A stretch of 64,000 nucleotides of DNA, from assembly GCA_027924585.1 (NCBI GenBank), contig BSBM01000140.1, positions 4,728,001-4,792,000 of the forward strand, read 5' to 3'. The stretch is from Larix kaempferi. Lineage: Eukaryota > Streptophyta > Pinopsida > Pinales > Pinaceae. The notes under the pieces are model-generated. The model made no database searches and had not been told where the DNA came from. It was given only the letters and a program-made list of their open reading frames with translations. This document shows positions 35,002 through 45,800 of this stretch, piece by piece. Both the position numbers and the translations under genes were made by a program. The first letter of the stretch is position 1; every line of letters starts with the position of its first letter.

Positions 35002-36848
35002 ATGTCCAAATCACTAGACAGAGAAGAAGAGATTACACTTCAAGAAGCAATCCGAGTTTTTCAGCATGGTTGGATTGCATATTTAATGAAAATCCCTACC
35101 AAGAAGACTATACTCGAACCTGGTCAAGCGTCCAAAATATCACCTCACAATAATCCAATCATGCAGGACAAAGGGAAAGCCACAATTGGACCATGAAGCA
35201 AGACTCCCAAGATAGGCCAGATGGCACCGAGATTGCCAGTCTTTCATAAGGAACCCTTGAAGTTGACACCGGAGTACATATCACCACGGGTGCTAGATGC
35301 CCCACTCTTTAAATTTTCCAAGAATGCTAGATATGAAATCCCGTTGTCGCCGATTTCAAAACATGTAGAGGTTTCCAAGAACCTACTTGGAAACATCGCA
35401 GACTGTAAGTGGGAAGACTTTGACCTCCTAGGCATGCAAAAGGAAGAGCCCCACGTTCCTAAGTACCCATAGTTCTAGCCTGACCAGTATATGTGCTGGA
35501 AAAAGGATGGCAAGGGAGCTTTTAACCTAGTTGCCGAAAGTTGGCTGACACCCGTCGTTCAGTCAGGACTACTGAACTTGGTGGTTCGCAAACTGATGGC
35601 GCAAATCCACCAGGGATATCTGTGGCTCGACATAAATGTCGATGAAAACATTGATTTAATCCACCGCATCACAGGGTTAAGCAAGCGTGGTAAGGATCCC
35701 AGGCAATTCTTCTAGGGGAAGAATAAGGAAAAAGACGGAGTCGAAAAGATGAAGAAAAGCCATGCATTGGTGAAAGGGAAAAGAGGTTTTCCCACATAAG
35801 AAATTGAAGACAGAGCGACAATATTTGTCACCCAGCTGCTCACAAGAAAAATCCTCAGAATAGCTAGGCCTCCGGAGGTAGCTGTGGGCGTAGTACTACT
35901 CGGTGCCGCAGTGGCTAAAGGCACCCAATTCAATTGGTGTCAGTATCTTCTTAATGAGTTCCTGGATGAACTCAATGATACCTAGGAGAATGGCGGACAG
36001 TTCCACTTTACATGGTTGATCATCCTCATCGCCTTTTCTGGATGGAAAGAGCCAAAGGACTATATGGGTGTCATTACAGAAAGAAAAGATCCTAGAGGGT
36101 TCCGTTATGACAACCTCTAGGCAAACATCAACGCAGAGCAACAGCTAAAGTTTTCTATCAGTATTACACTCAACTACGTGATGTGATCACCCATATAGCC
36201 CACATCACAAAGCACGTAACGTCTAAGTTCATTTGCCTTCTTGATTTCATGGAAGACATGCGATGTATCTTTATTTCACCCAAAGCGAGAATGAAGAAGC
36301 CAGAATGGTACTCGGGTAACTACCATATGTATGAGGACGACATTGACATCCTCATGAAGGACTGGCTGGCTGACTTCCGTGTTGAATTCATGGATGTTGA
36401 GACAGACTCTGAAGAAGATGAGCCAATCCCGCTATCATGCCCGATTGTTGAAGAAATAGGAAAGCGGAAAGAGACTGAGACCTCGCAGAAGCCGAAGGCA
36501 TGGAAGAAAATGAAAGCAACAAAGAGTCAATCTGAGACAGTGTTGAATGAAGAAGACTTTGACATAATTGCGGAAAAGGTCTCAGAGCAGATGGGGGAGC
36601 TCACGGATGACAAAGACAAAAAGGATAAGGTCATCCAGGATGACCTGCAAAAGACTAAGCTCGCACTGCAAGGTCTCATGAAGAAAATGGACGATGTCCA
36701 GAAGAGCCTAACCTTGCCGCATGAAGTAGGAGCTGAAGGGAGGTCGGTAGGAAGCTCGCAACAAACATTGCCACAGCTAGCCATAATGTTGCCTTCTAAG
36801 ACCAGGTTTGTTCACTTGGACCCATTGACCATAGCATTGCCAATGGCA
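35002..36848 (+). pseudogene. 3' ORF of the Tat element, N-terminal and central part
   Basis: One frame from 35002 to about 36148 (stops at 35194, 35470, 35713, 35797, 35982, 36118), then the next frame to 36848. The middle contains W-L-T-P-V-V-Q-S, G-Y-L-W-L-D-I-N-V and L-I-H-R-I-T-G-L (35540-35690), a pattern that looks like a folded domain I cannot name. The last third is Lys/Glu-rich with heptads (36470-36715). It lies where Athila- and Tat-group elements carry extra or env-like ORFs, but no signal peptide or membrane anchor is visible, so an envelope function is unlikely. It is interrupted by the nested element at 36849. Confidence 0.65.
36844..36848. repeat. target site duplication TGGCA (left)
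   Basis: TGGCA before the nested LTR is repeated at 41305-41309. Confidence 0.95.
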
Positions 36849-37282
36849 TGTTAGGAACCCATGTCTTTACTTTGTTAGTATATTGTTGTTGGACGCATAT
36901 CCTTTGTAAGTCGTCCCGTAGTATTTGTTGATCCATAGTTTATATTAGCCCATAGTATTAACCCATAGTATTGGATGCATATGCTTTGTAAGTCGTCCCA
37001 TAGTATTATATGTCCCATGGTTTTGACTCATAGTATTGGCGCCTAGACATAGCCCATGGTTTGTATTGACACATAGTATTGACCCATGGTATTGGCGCCT
37101 AGACTTAGTATATAAGTGTGTGTTGAGGCCTATAAAGGCACCGTGAAGTTAATTGTATTGAGCTTGCTCAAAGGAGGTTGCCCCCTCGAAGTGGCCCGCG
37201 ATCAATATAAAAGTGATTCTAAGTTATATTATTTCTGATATCTCGTGTATTTGCATTAATTAATTATTGCAGGTTCATCACA
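36849..37282 (+). repeat. 5' LTR of nested chromovirus (434 bp)
   Basis: It runs from tgttaggaacccatg to ggttcatcaca. Compared with copy 2 it carries an expanded block of 'cccatagtattaacccatag' and 'ggcgcctagac' subrepeats. TATATAAG at 37109-37116. Confidence 0.95.
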
Positions 37283-37284
37283 TC

Positions 37285-37296
37285 TAGTATTAGAGC
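37285..37296 (+). other. primer binding site (tRNA-iMet, two transitions)
   Basis: TAGTATTAGAGC differs from TGGTATCAGAGC only by one G-to-A and one C-to-T change, typical of methylation damage. Confidence 0.8.
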
Positions 37297-38357
37297 ACTT
37301 TCTTGGGCTCGCAGGGTGAAATTTCTGCCAAATTTTTTTGTTCGCATCTGTTGCACATTCGGATTTGGGAATAATCCCTATCCGCTTAACTGTGGGAAGT
37401 ACTTGGGCATAATCCCTAAAACTCATTGTGAGGAGTACCACAGGAACCCCGAAGTAGTTGGCCCATTGAGAGGACCTGCCAGCGAAAAGGGCAACGACCC
37501 CTACCTGATTGACTAGTTCCCACCCGTGAGGTAAACCAAGAGCTATCGTTTGTGGCAAAGCGGTTATCACTTTTACCTGAACCGTGGAGTGAGGGGTACT
37601 GCCCCAATACGCAAGCCGTTAGAAAACATTGGTGGCCGAGTGAAACCCCTGAACTGTTAGGAAGCCACACATACCTGGGGTCCATATCTATTTTCAGCTG
37701 AACTGTTGTCGATCACTGCTGTGCCGTTTCAGATCCAGCCGTTTAGATCCATTCTAAAATCCGTTCCAGATCCAGCCATTTTCAATCCATTCGGCGCTCT
37801 TTCAGATCCCTCTATTTCCGCTCACTTCTAGGCCATTGCAGATTTATCTGTTTCCGATCCCTTCTGAGCCGTAGCCGCTCCAGTATGGGAAAGAAAACCA
37901 ATTTTTTCTCCATATCTCCCTTGTTTTCACTTTGTTTCCCTTGAAATTTTCGAGGAACCCCTGTCATCCCATTTTGCATATTTCATTCCTGAGGACCCTA
38001 TCCCCAATTCCCCTTCCCAAAGCCTGAAATCCCACATTTGTCTATTTTTAGGGTTTTCCATAACTTCCTCAAATTTCACTCAATCACCTTCAAATTTTAC
38101 CACAGAGTTCCTTTCTGAATTCTGCTTCTTTGTTCCCCTCTGCCAAATTTTCCCATTCTTTCACCCTGCTTCTGAAATACCCATTTTTCGCTTCCCTATC
38201 CATCAGAAAGTGTCCAAAACCTAGTCACACCCCAATTACCCCTACGAGTTTTTTTCCAAATCCAAATTTCCCTTTACTAAATAAGCTTTTGCTTGTGTTT
38301 TTCCATCCATTCCCGAAGAAAAAAAAAAAAAAAAAAAACCGTGCAGAAGCAAAAACC
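37297..38357 (+). other. chromovirus 5' leader
   Basis: About 1.06 kb without a credible gene. It holds the short CAGATC repeat (37726-37870), a C/T-rich stretch, and a run of 20 A (38319-38338) just before the gag ATG at 38358. The same A-run length occurs in copy 3 (62639-62658). Confidence 0.6.
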
Positions 38358-39180
38358 ATGGAGGAAGCACTTGCAGCCATCCAAACCAAACTCCAAGATA
38401 TGGATGAAACATTTCTCAGCCTACATCTTCAGCATTTAGCGATGAACAATAACCGACAGCCAAAATCTTTTGCAGCCACCGGGTTCTTTTCTTCCAGCAA
38501 TTTTCGTGGGCCGAAGCTTGATTTTCCTCGCTTCAATGGTATTGATCCGACTGGATGGATATACCGTGCAGAATAATATTTCATCCTGCATAATACTTTT
38601 GATGTCCAGACAATTCCACTTGCATCCTTTCATTTGGAACAAGAAGCCCTTCAATGGTACCGTTGGTACATCAAAGCTCATCCCGAGCCAAACTGGACAG
38701 ATTTTTTCCAACTCCTTTTGCCTCGATTTGGACCTAGTGCTTTTGACAACTTCACAGGAGCACTCACTAAAATTCACCAAACTGGCACAGTGAGAGAGTA
38801 TCAGACAGAATTTAAGAAACTCGCCAATCACACAGAAGGATTGTCTGATGAATTTTACAGGACTTGTTTTATCAGTGGTCTTAAGGATGAAATCCGGTCA
38901 GAGGTTAAAATGTTCTGTCCCAACACAATGATGGAAGTCCTAGGTTTGGCTAAGTTGGCAGAAGACAAGCTTGCATCCCAACAACGCTCCAAACCCACTT
39001 TTGTTCCTTTCCGAAATATGGGTTCTCAATGACCTCCCATCCCGTCTGCTCCTCAACCAACTCCTATCAAGCATTTGTATGAAACAGAGATGCAGGCACG
39101 CCGAGAAAAAGGGCTTTGTTATAATTGTGATGATAAATTCACTCAAGGACATAGATGTGTTCAACAAAAGCTCTATCTCT
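38358..39180 (+). pseudogene. chromovirus gag (copy 1) with two stops
   Basis: From ATG 38358, MEEALAAIQTKLQDMDETFL leads into the capsid-type domain (D-F-P-R-F-N-G, G-W-I-Y-R-A-E, W-Y-R-W-Y-I-K-A-H, REYQTEFKKLANHTEGLSDE) and the zinc knuckle C-Y-N-C-D-D-K-F-T-Q-G-H-R-C near 39115. Stops at 38574 (TAA for CAA) and 39030 (TGA for CGA) are single C-to-T changes by comparison with copy 3. Protease follows in the same frame. Confidence 0.9.
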
Positions 39181-39840
39181 TGGATGTGGATTCTCTGCCT
39201 GCCTCAAAACTTGATGAAGAAGCTCCAGATACAGTAGATGATCAGGTCGAAATTCAACACCCACCTGTTGACACCCCATCTCAGGACGACCCACCCGAGA
39301 TCTCTCTCCATGCTGTAACTGGCGTCACCACCCCACAAACAATGCGAGTCGGGGGATACTTCAAGAAGCTCCCTCTTACCATACTCATTGATTCTGGTAG
39401 CACTCATAATTTCATTGATCCTCAGATTGCCAAATAGGCTGATTGTTTTGTCCATCCTTGCTCCAACTTTGAAGTCATGGTTGCCAATGGGGGCACCTTA
39501 CCTTGCAAGGGGAAGTGTCACAATGTGCGTATCTCTATGGAAGATTATAAACTGCGCTCTCACATGTTTTCCTTGTCCTTAGGCGGATGTGATGTGGTTT
39601 TGGGCGTTCAATGGTTATGCACACTTGGCTCCATCTTATGGGATTTTGCTAAACTTTGGATGCAGTTTTCAGTCAATGGGGCACAACACAAATTTATGGG
39701 CTTACAACTAGGGTCTCTCTGCATCATCAGTTCACATCGCCTAGAAAAAATACTTAAGAAGAATTCACATGGTGTCATCGCTCAGCTCCATTCCAATCAG
39801 ATGCACCCATCAATAGTCTCCACTACTTCCTTGGATCGAT
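39181..39840 (+). pseudogene. chromovirus protease region (copy 1)
   Basis: After an acidic, Pro-rich linker the aspartic protease has L-T-I-L-I-D-S-G-S-T-H-N-F (active Asp at 39390), V-M-V-A-N-G-G and G-C-D-V-V-L-G-V-Q-W-L. A TAG at 39435 replaces CAG of copy 2 and is shared with copy 3. The region after the flap (W-D-F-A-K-L-W-M-Q-F) is the normal link to RT, but RT does not follow. Confidence 0.88.
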
Positions 39841-40841
39841 ATGCAGGTGTCTTTGTTGAGCCAATGAGCTTGTTGCCTTCAAGAGACCTTTCCGGTAAGA
39901 ATTTAGCCGCATCTACCTCTCAGTAGGAAATGATGACTATTTTGCATACAGTACATAAGTGGCAGCCATCCGTATTGGGGAATTATTTCTGCATCAAGAC
40001 TAATCTCTAGAGTCTGGAAGCTTTCTTGGAACAACGGGTCTCCTCCCCAACACACCTGAAATCGGTTATCCAACTCATGGGTTATGACTATGCGACCATT
40101 TACCAGAAGGGTAAGGACAATATGGTGGAAGATTCTCCTCCTCGCACATTTGATGACCCAGTTTCTCTTACAGTTATTTCTCTGCTTGTTCCAAATTGGT
40201 TGCAATCTGTTCAACGGGACTATCTCTTCTATGAACTCCATGCTTCTTCATCAGTAGAGCACTCTGGGTTCCTCAAAATGTATGACCAGGAACAATGTAA
40301 CTTCTTTTGGTAGGGACTCAAAAGGACAATTCAACGGATGGTGGTTGACTATGATACTTTCCAGGTCAACAAGGGTGAAACTACCCTCCTTTCGGGAATT
40401 CTCGAACCCTTTCCCATCCCTCCACAGATTTGGACAACTATTTCTATGGATTTCCTAGAAGCGCTCCACTGGTATAGTACCACATCTCAAAGGACACCAT
40501 ATGAAGAAGTCTCTGGACATGCACCACCTACTCTTCTTCCATACACCTTTAGCAGCTCCCCAGTTCAGGAAATTGACTCAATTCTTCGAAACCGTGATCA
40601 ACTTCTTCTCATTCTACAGGACAATTTTCACATGGCAAGAATTCGACTGAAACAACAAGCTGATCAACACCGTTCTGAGCGCACTTTTCACATCGCTGAT
40701 ATGGTTCTTCTTCGTCTACAGCCTTCCATGCAATCCTGCCTGAAACTCGAAAGGCGCAAGTGGCTCGGAATGCAACCCGAGGATGCTACAGGGGACCCAT
40801 TCCTTCAGCTTCTGCATCAATTTCCACATCTAAAACTTTGA
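39841..40841 (+). pseudogene. RNase H tail fused to integrase ends (RT and IN core deleted)
   Basis: The frame passes directly from the protease-RT link to L-S-G-K-N-L-A-A-S (RNase H C-terminal half), Y-D-Y-A-T-I-Y-Q-K-G-K-D-N, then the integrase zinc region (H-S-G-F-L-K, with Y and F in place of the two Cys), I-S-M-D-F-L-E-A-L, then jumps to the integrase C-terminus (R-T-P-Y-E, L-K-Q-Q-A-D-Q-H-R) and a shortened chromodomain-like end (F-P-H-L-K-L). RT, half of RNase H and the D,D-35-E core are missing. Stops at 39924, 40008 and 40311; normal stop at 40839-40841. Confidence 0.85.
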
Positions 40842-40857
40842 GGACAAAGCTTTTCCT

Positions 40858-40870
40858 AAGGGAGAGGGGA
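40858..40870 (+). other. polypurine tract
   Basis: AAGGGAGAGGGGA immediately before the 3' LTR. Confidence 0.9.
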
Positions 40871-41304
40871 TGTTAGGAACCCATGTCTTTACTTTGTTAG
40901 TATATTGTTGTTGGACGCATATGCTTTGTAAGTTGTCCCATAGTATTTGTTGATCCATAGATTATATTAGCCCATAGTATTAACCCATAGTATTGGATGC
41001 ATATGCTTTGTAAGTCGTCCCATAGTATTATATGTCCCATGGTTTCGACTCATAGTATTGGCGCATAGACTTAGCCCATAGTTTGTATTGACACATAGTA
41101 TTGATCCATGGTATTGGAGCCTAGACTTAGTATATAAGTATGTGTTGAGGCCTATAAAGGCACCGTGAAGTTAGTTGTATTGAGCTTGCTCAAAGGAGGT
41201 TGCCCCCTCAAAGTGTCCCATGATCAATATAAAAGTGATTCTAAGTTCTATTATTTATGATATCTCTTGTATTTGCATTAATTAATTATTGCAGGTTCAT
41301 CACA
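40871..41304 (+). repeat. 3' LTR of nested chromovirus (434 bp)
   Basis: Same length as 36849-37282 with about 18 differences. It ends ggttcatcaca, followed by TGGCA. TATATAAG at 41131-41138. Confidence 0.95.
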
Positions 41305-41309
41305 TGGCA
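41305..41309. repeat. target site duplication TGGCA (right)
   Basis: Exact copy of 36844-36848. Confidence 0.95.
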
Positions 41310-42251
41310 GAACAGATCGTCCTGGACACAAAGGGTGTCGAGCGGGTAGACCTCGACTTGGCCAAAATGCCTTTGCCAGGATTACAGTTTTTGCACACGC
41401 GGATAGTGGAGGAGATGCATGTACGAATAGTAGAGTCCATGAAGTCACAAGTAGAGCTGCACGCAGCAAATAGGCAGCTCGAGTTGTGCACAGAAATGCA
41501 GCTACGTGATGAGCGGGACCGCCGGCAACAATTGGAGACTACCATATCTACTGTTTCCCAATATATTGAAGCTCTAGAACTCCAGGATGATCCTACGGAC
41601 ATAGTTCTGAGGATCGGAGAAAAGGTGAGATATTTGAAGGAGGAGATGCAGGATAAGGACATCCTCTATGAGGACGAGCTTGAAGCCTTGAAGGAAAAAC
41701 TGAATACGCAAACACCATTAATTGAGCAATAGTTAAGAGAGAAAGCAGTGAGTGCCGCTGCACAGAGCATAACAAGTGAGATGGCTAAGTGCCAAGATCT
41801 CTTGGAGAAGGTTTCAAAGGCATTCACTAGCCTTGAAGAGGATCAAGGGCTACTACAAGTGATGACCGTGGTAAAAGAAAAGCAGACCACACTAGAAACG
41901 TTGGACGCAGAGGTCAAGGCTTTTCCACCCAGGCAAAGGCTGCCGAGGTATAAGGAAATATCAGGATTGAAGAAGGAAGTCCATGCATTAAGAGAAAAAG
42001 AGACTGATATGTATAATCAATCACAGCAACTCTTGGAGGATGCCATGGGGGTGTCGCAGTAGATAGAAGACAAGCTGAAAGAACTGCGCAACAACTACGA
42101 GCAAGTACAAGGACATATTGGAGAAGAGATAACTCCAGCATTGCCTGAGACAATAAAACAAGTTGAACAAGATACCAGAGAAGCAGTGGAACAGTTGTTC
42201 GGCACATATAACGCGTTTGCGGCCAAATTAGTTCCACCGGTCGCGGAGTAG
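41310..42251 (+). pseudogene. 3' ORF of the Tat element, C-terminal coiled-coil part
   Basis: This continues the frame interrupted at 36848 (both in phase 0), with stops at 41730 and 42060 and the end at 42249-42251. Almost the whole 300-residue stretch is Glu/Lys/Gln/Leu-rich with heptad spacing, for example around 41440-41730 and 41800-42060, so a long coiled coil is expected. Over both parts the ORF would be about 930 codons. No known domain is recognised. A structural or assembly role is only a guess. Confidence 0.65.
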
Positions 42252-42312
42252 AGCGAGATGACTGAAGCAGAAAAGTGGCTCAAGGACCAGCCACATGTAA
42301 GTGTTAGGGGCA

Positions 42313-43988
42313 TGTTGGGCCCAAGTTGGGACAAAGTTTTGGTAACACTTTTGATAAGAGGAAAACCTGAGCTGAGCGCAGCTCAGAAAAAGATGTAATT
42401 TTGTCTAAGTGTTGAGGGTGCTACGAAGTTGTGTGCAACATTCAAGTTTTGACCATGCTGTAAAGTTGTGTGCAACATCCAAATTTTGGAAGTACCACGA
42501 AGACCAGCGCTTCGAGGAAGTAGTGCTGTGAAGCAGTCAGACCATGTGGAGCCAGGAAAGCAGAGTGCTGGATGAGGATCAGGTGCAGGTACCGGATGGA
42601 CCAGTAGTGGTCTAATTTTGGAAAGATGCTCCAGGAGTGCCGAGCGATAGGCACGAGCAAATCACGAAGGCAGCTAATGCACGAGTTTGTTAAGGAAAGG
42701 ACAGCTCAGGGAAAGCGATGGCTTGGCATGCCTAATGGGCGAGACTGTTAGAGATGAACGGTTCAGTGAAAGTGACCTGTTGGCACGCGTGCGACAGGAA
42801 GGCCGATAGCGACCGAATGAAGATGTGGAGAACCGCCACGATGAAGCAAACACTACAAGATTCCAGCAAGCCGGTTTAGGGAAACCGGCACAGTTTTGTA
42901 AACCCTAAGGTTTTTTGGGTTTAGGTCTTCGGCATTGTAAAGACATGACCTTTGGGCATGGTCTATTTGAGAAGACAATTTTGTATGGGATGGGGTTACT
43001 TTTGGGGGGTTACTTGTTGCTGTTACATTTTTTGGGTTCTGGATGTTGTATTGTAAAATCTCTTTAGAGTTGAAAAGATTGTAAAGGCTCTGCAGCTATG
43101 TGTGCAAAGACCTATCTGAGAGGAATGAGAGTCTGCAGGTGAGTGCGTGGACTAAGAACGGTTGTACCCATCCCTTTTAAAGATATATATTACGAACCGT
43201 TCTTTTGGACGTAGCTTCCTGTCTGGGGGAGTGAACCACGTTAAATATCATGTTGTGCGTTTGCGTTTTATGGATGAATGACTCTTTGTGTTTTCTATAA
43301 ATGAATGTCTAGATGTTTCCTTGCTTGTTTTTATGAGAGAATTGTTCTATGCATTTGCCATGAGAAGAAGTATGGAGATGATATGTTACGTTCTACATGA
43401 ATAGATGAATGGTGAACATTTAGTTTATGTTTGAGAGCAGTGAGTCAGTTAGTTGCTTAAGTGTTAAGAGATCACTCAATTACTTCCTTATGCACAATAG
43501 AACAAATGCATAACAGTTTGATTTTATCAGTAGAATGTGCTCAAATCATAACCATACCAAGTGGGTGAACGAATAGTAGATGGATAATCGGTTGAGTAGT
43601 TGAATGAGTGGATGAGTAATACTCATGTCAGTGCCTTAAGCGTTTTCAAATACTTCAAGTATAAGCTAAATGGTATTGTTCGCAATCCCAGTAGAAGTCC
43701 CATAGTAGAAGATCAGAGTGGTGCGGGCCGCAGCATTGTCCATCGTTGTGCAGTCCCCCCTCGCAACGTATACCCCCTGTTGCACTGCGCAGTACGTCTG
43801 TCCAAGCAACTCGTCACTTACTGTGGAAACTTGATTCCGCAGTACCCCATAGATACACCTCAGGTGAGACCTCATCCTGCTCGTAGGTTGTTGTTGAAAG
43901 CGCCAGTGAGAAGGGGTTTTGTTGGTCAAAGGGAAACCGCGAAGAACCTGAGTCTTATAGAAAACCTCTGGGTCAGTTATAGCCAACA
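42313..43988 (+). repeat. Tat-type 3' LTR (1676 bp)
   Basis: It begins tgttgggcccaag and ends gttatagccaaca. The preceding 'gttagggg' is a weak polypurine tract. It abuts the satellite at 43989 without a target duplication. Confidence 0.92.
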
Positions 43989-45800
43989 CTGTATCCCTAT
44001 CATCTTTCTTTATAAATTAAGGCGTTGGATCCTTTCCCAAACATGTATATGTCCTTGAGATACATACATGGATATCAACCTCCTAATGGATTTAATATAC
44101 ACACTTGGAACCAAACATCCCCTAGATAAGTCCTATGTGGTGATTCCCAACCTCCTTCCTATCCCTTTATCTCTAGGTATTATGCTCAGGTCCTATGTCC
44201 TAATATTCCTACATTTACCTTTTCTATGTCCAAGACCTATATGTGGGGATTAAAACCTCCTAAAGGTGGTCCTATCCCCATATAGAGGAAATGCATCCCT
44301 AGTAGAGGTGGAGTATTTTGGTTTGAGGCCTTGATCATGGCCATCAAGCCCTAGAACCTTCCCTTAGGATGTAAGTCCCAAGTTTCATCCTTTATAATTT
44401 CTATATCCTAAGATACAAGTTTGGTTCTCCAAAACTAGAAAAGGAAAATGTCTATATCCACACCTATAAGCTAAATACTCCCCATATAGTTGTGTGTAGT
44501 GGTATAAGGTCTCATTCATAACCCTTGAGTCCTCAAACTTAGCTTTAGGGCCTAAGGCTTGGGTTTCTTTCCCCAACCATATACAGGGCCTTAAGACCCA
44601 TCCTTGGTGTTCGAAACCACCTAATGTTTTTTGAATGTGCTCATGTGGAGGCCATAGATCCCTCTAAGATATTATATGTGGTGGTTTAAGGCGTCATTCT
44701 TAGCCTTTGATCCCTATTTTTTTCCTTCAAGAACATAGGCCTAAGTTATCTCCTTAGCTTGATGTTATCCATTGCGTGAAGCTTATGGATGTGTTGTGGT
44801 TTGAGACATCATTATTTTTCCTAGATGCATAGAATCATTTTTTATGGCATGATCCCCAGGATTCCTCCCTTTACTATGTCAATTCCCCAAGGACCCTACC
44901 TAGTTATCACAACCTACTAATGGCATGGATATCCATATCCAAAGACAAAGCATACCGTCGAGAGGTCAAGTTTGGTTCCTTAAGGCATTGAGCATGGACT
45001 TTTATGCTTAGGAAAGTCCCTTACAACCCAAGTCTTAAGTTTTCTCCACTAGACATGTCTAGGGTCCTTACATCCATACGTAGTGCTTAAAAATTCCTAA
45101 TGGCACACATCTCCCCACTTAAAAAGAAATATTTCATAGGAGGTCATGAGTCATTCTTCAAGGTGATTTCTTATCCTTTGATACCTAAAATATTCCTTTA
45201 TGGAATAATACCCACATTTCCTATTTTAAGATTGTATAGGAACCTAAATCTTATGCCTAGTGTTAGACCTCATAATGACAAAGATATCCCCATGGATTGT
45301 AGGGTAGAGACACTCTTTGCAGATCATGGCTAGTGGTTCAAGGTGTCATTTAGCCTTGGATTCCAAGAACCTTACTTTAGTGGTCATGAATTTGGTTTCC
45401 ATCCCCAAACATGTGAAGGACCCAAGTTCCATACCTAATATGTGAACCTTATAGAGGAGATAACATCCCCACTTGGAGGGAAAGGATTATGTTGTAGTTA
45501 AAGTGTGGTTCTTCAATGCATCCTTTAGGAATTAGATGCCTCAAAACTTCCTTTATGACATAATACATGGGATTCATCATTTGATCATCTCTAGGGCCCC
45601 AATAATTATACCTACTATTGAAAACCACCTAATGCAATTCACATATCCATGTAGAGGCCATGTGTGCCAGTTTGAGGTGTCATTCTTTGACTTAGATTCC
45701 TAGGATATTCGTTTAGGGATTAAGGACCAATTTTCCTACCCTAACCATGTCAAGGTACTTGATATCAATACATAGAGCTCAAAAATTTATAATGAAGGCT
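43989..45800. repeat. degenerate ~180-bp satellite, about ten units
   Basis: Landmark 'aaaccacctaatgg' variants lie near 44090, 44257, 44438, 44619, 44914, 45096, 45270, 45447, 45628 and 45788, mostly 165-182 bp apart; the 295-bp step includes one short unit. Each unit also has a 'catgtctagggccc', a 'gtggtttgaggtgtcattc' and a 'cctttagg' part. Units are strongly diverged, so the array is old. No ORF in it is credible. Confidence 0.75.

Larger units (their letters stand above)
36849..41304 (+). mobile_element. nested chromovirus deletion derivative, 4.46 kb (copy 1)
   Basis: Two 434-bp LTRs, a primer site, a polypurine tract and perfect TGGCA target duplications. It is inserted in phase 0 of the 3' ORF of the Tat element, so the flanking reading frame matches on both sides. 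The interior is a single frame of 828 codons (38358-40841) broken by six stops and no frameshift, encoding gag, protease, an RNase H tail, and integrase ends. LTR divergence is about 4%, less than for the host element, in agreement with nesting. Confidence 0.95.
25958..43988 (+). mobile_element. Tat/Ogre-like Ty3/gypsy element with extra ORFs (13.6 kb plus insert)
   Basis: LTRs of 1677 and 1676 bp flank an interior with, in order: primer site, ORF1, gag with up to five CCHC knuckles, aspartic protease, a second gag-like domain, RT, RNase H, integrase and a long 3' ORF ending in coiled coil. A 4.46-kb chromovirus derivative sits inside the 3' ORF. There is no chromodomain. The extra ORFs on both sides of gag-pol point to the Tat/Ogre side of non-chromovirus gypsy elements. 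LTRs differ by about 11% over their last 350 bp, and each coding segment has stops or frameshifts. No target duplication is seen directly at the ends (TCATC on the left, CTGTA on the right). Confidence 0.9.

Noticed and set aside
35002-42251. Envelope gene in the 3' ORF of the Tat element
   Set aside because: Position fits, but no signal peptide, membrane segment or cleavage site is visible. The C-terminus is a soluble-looking coiled coil.
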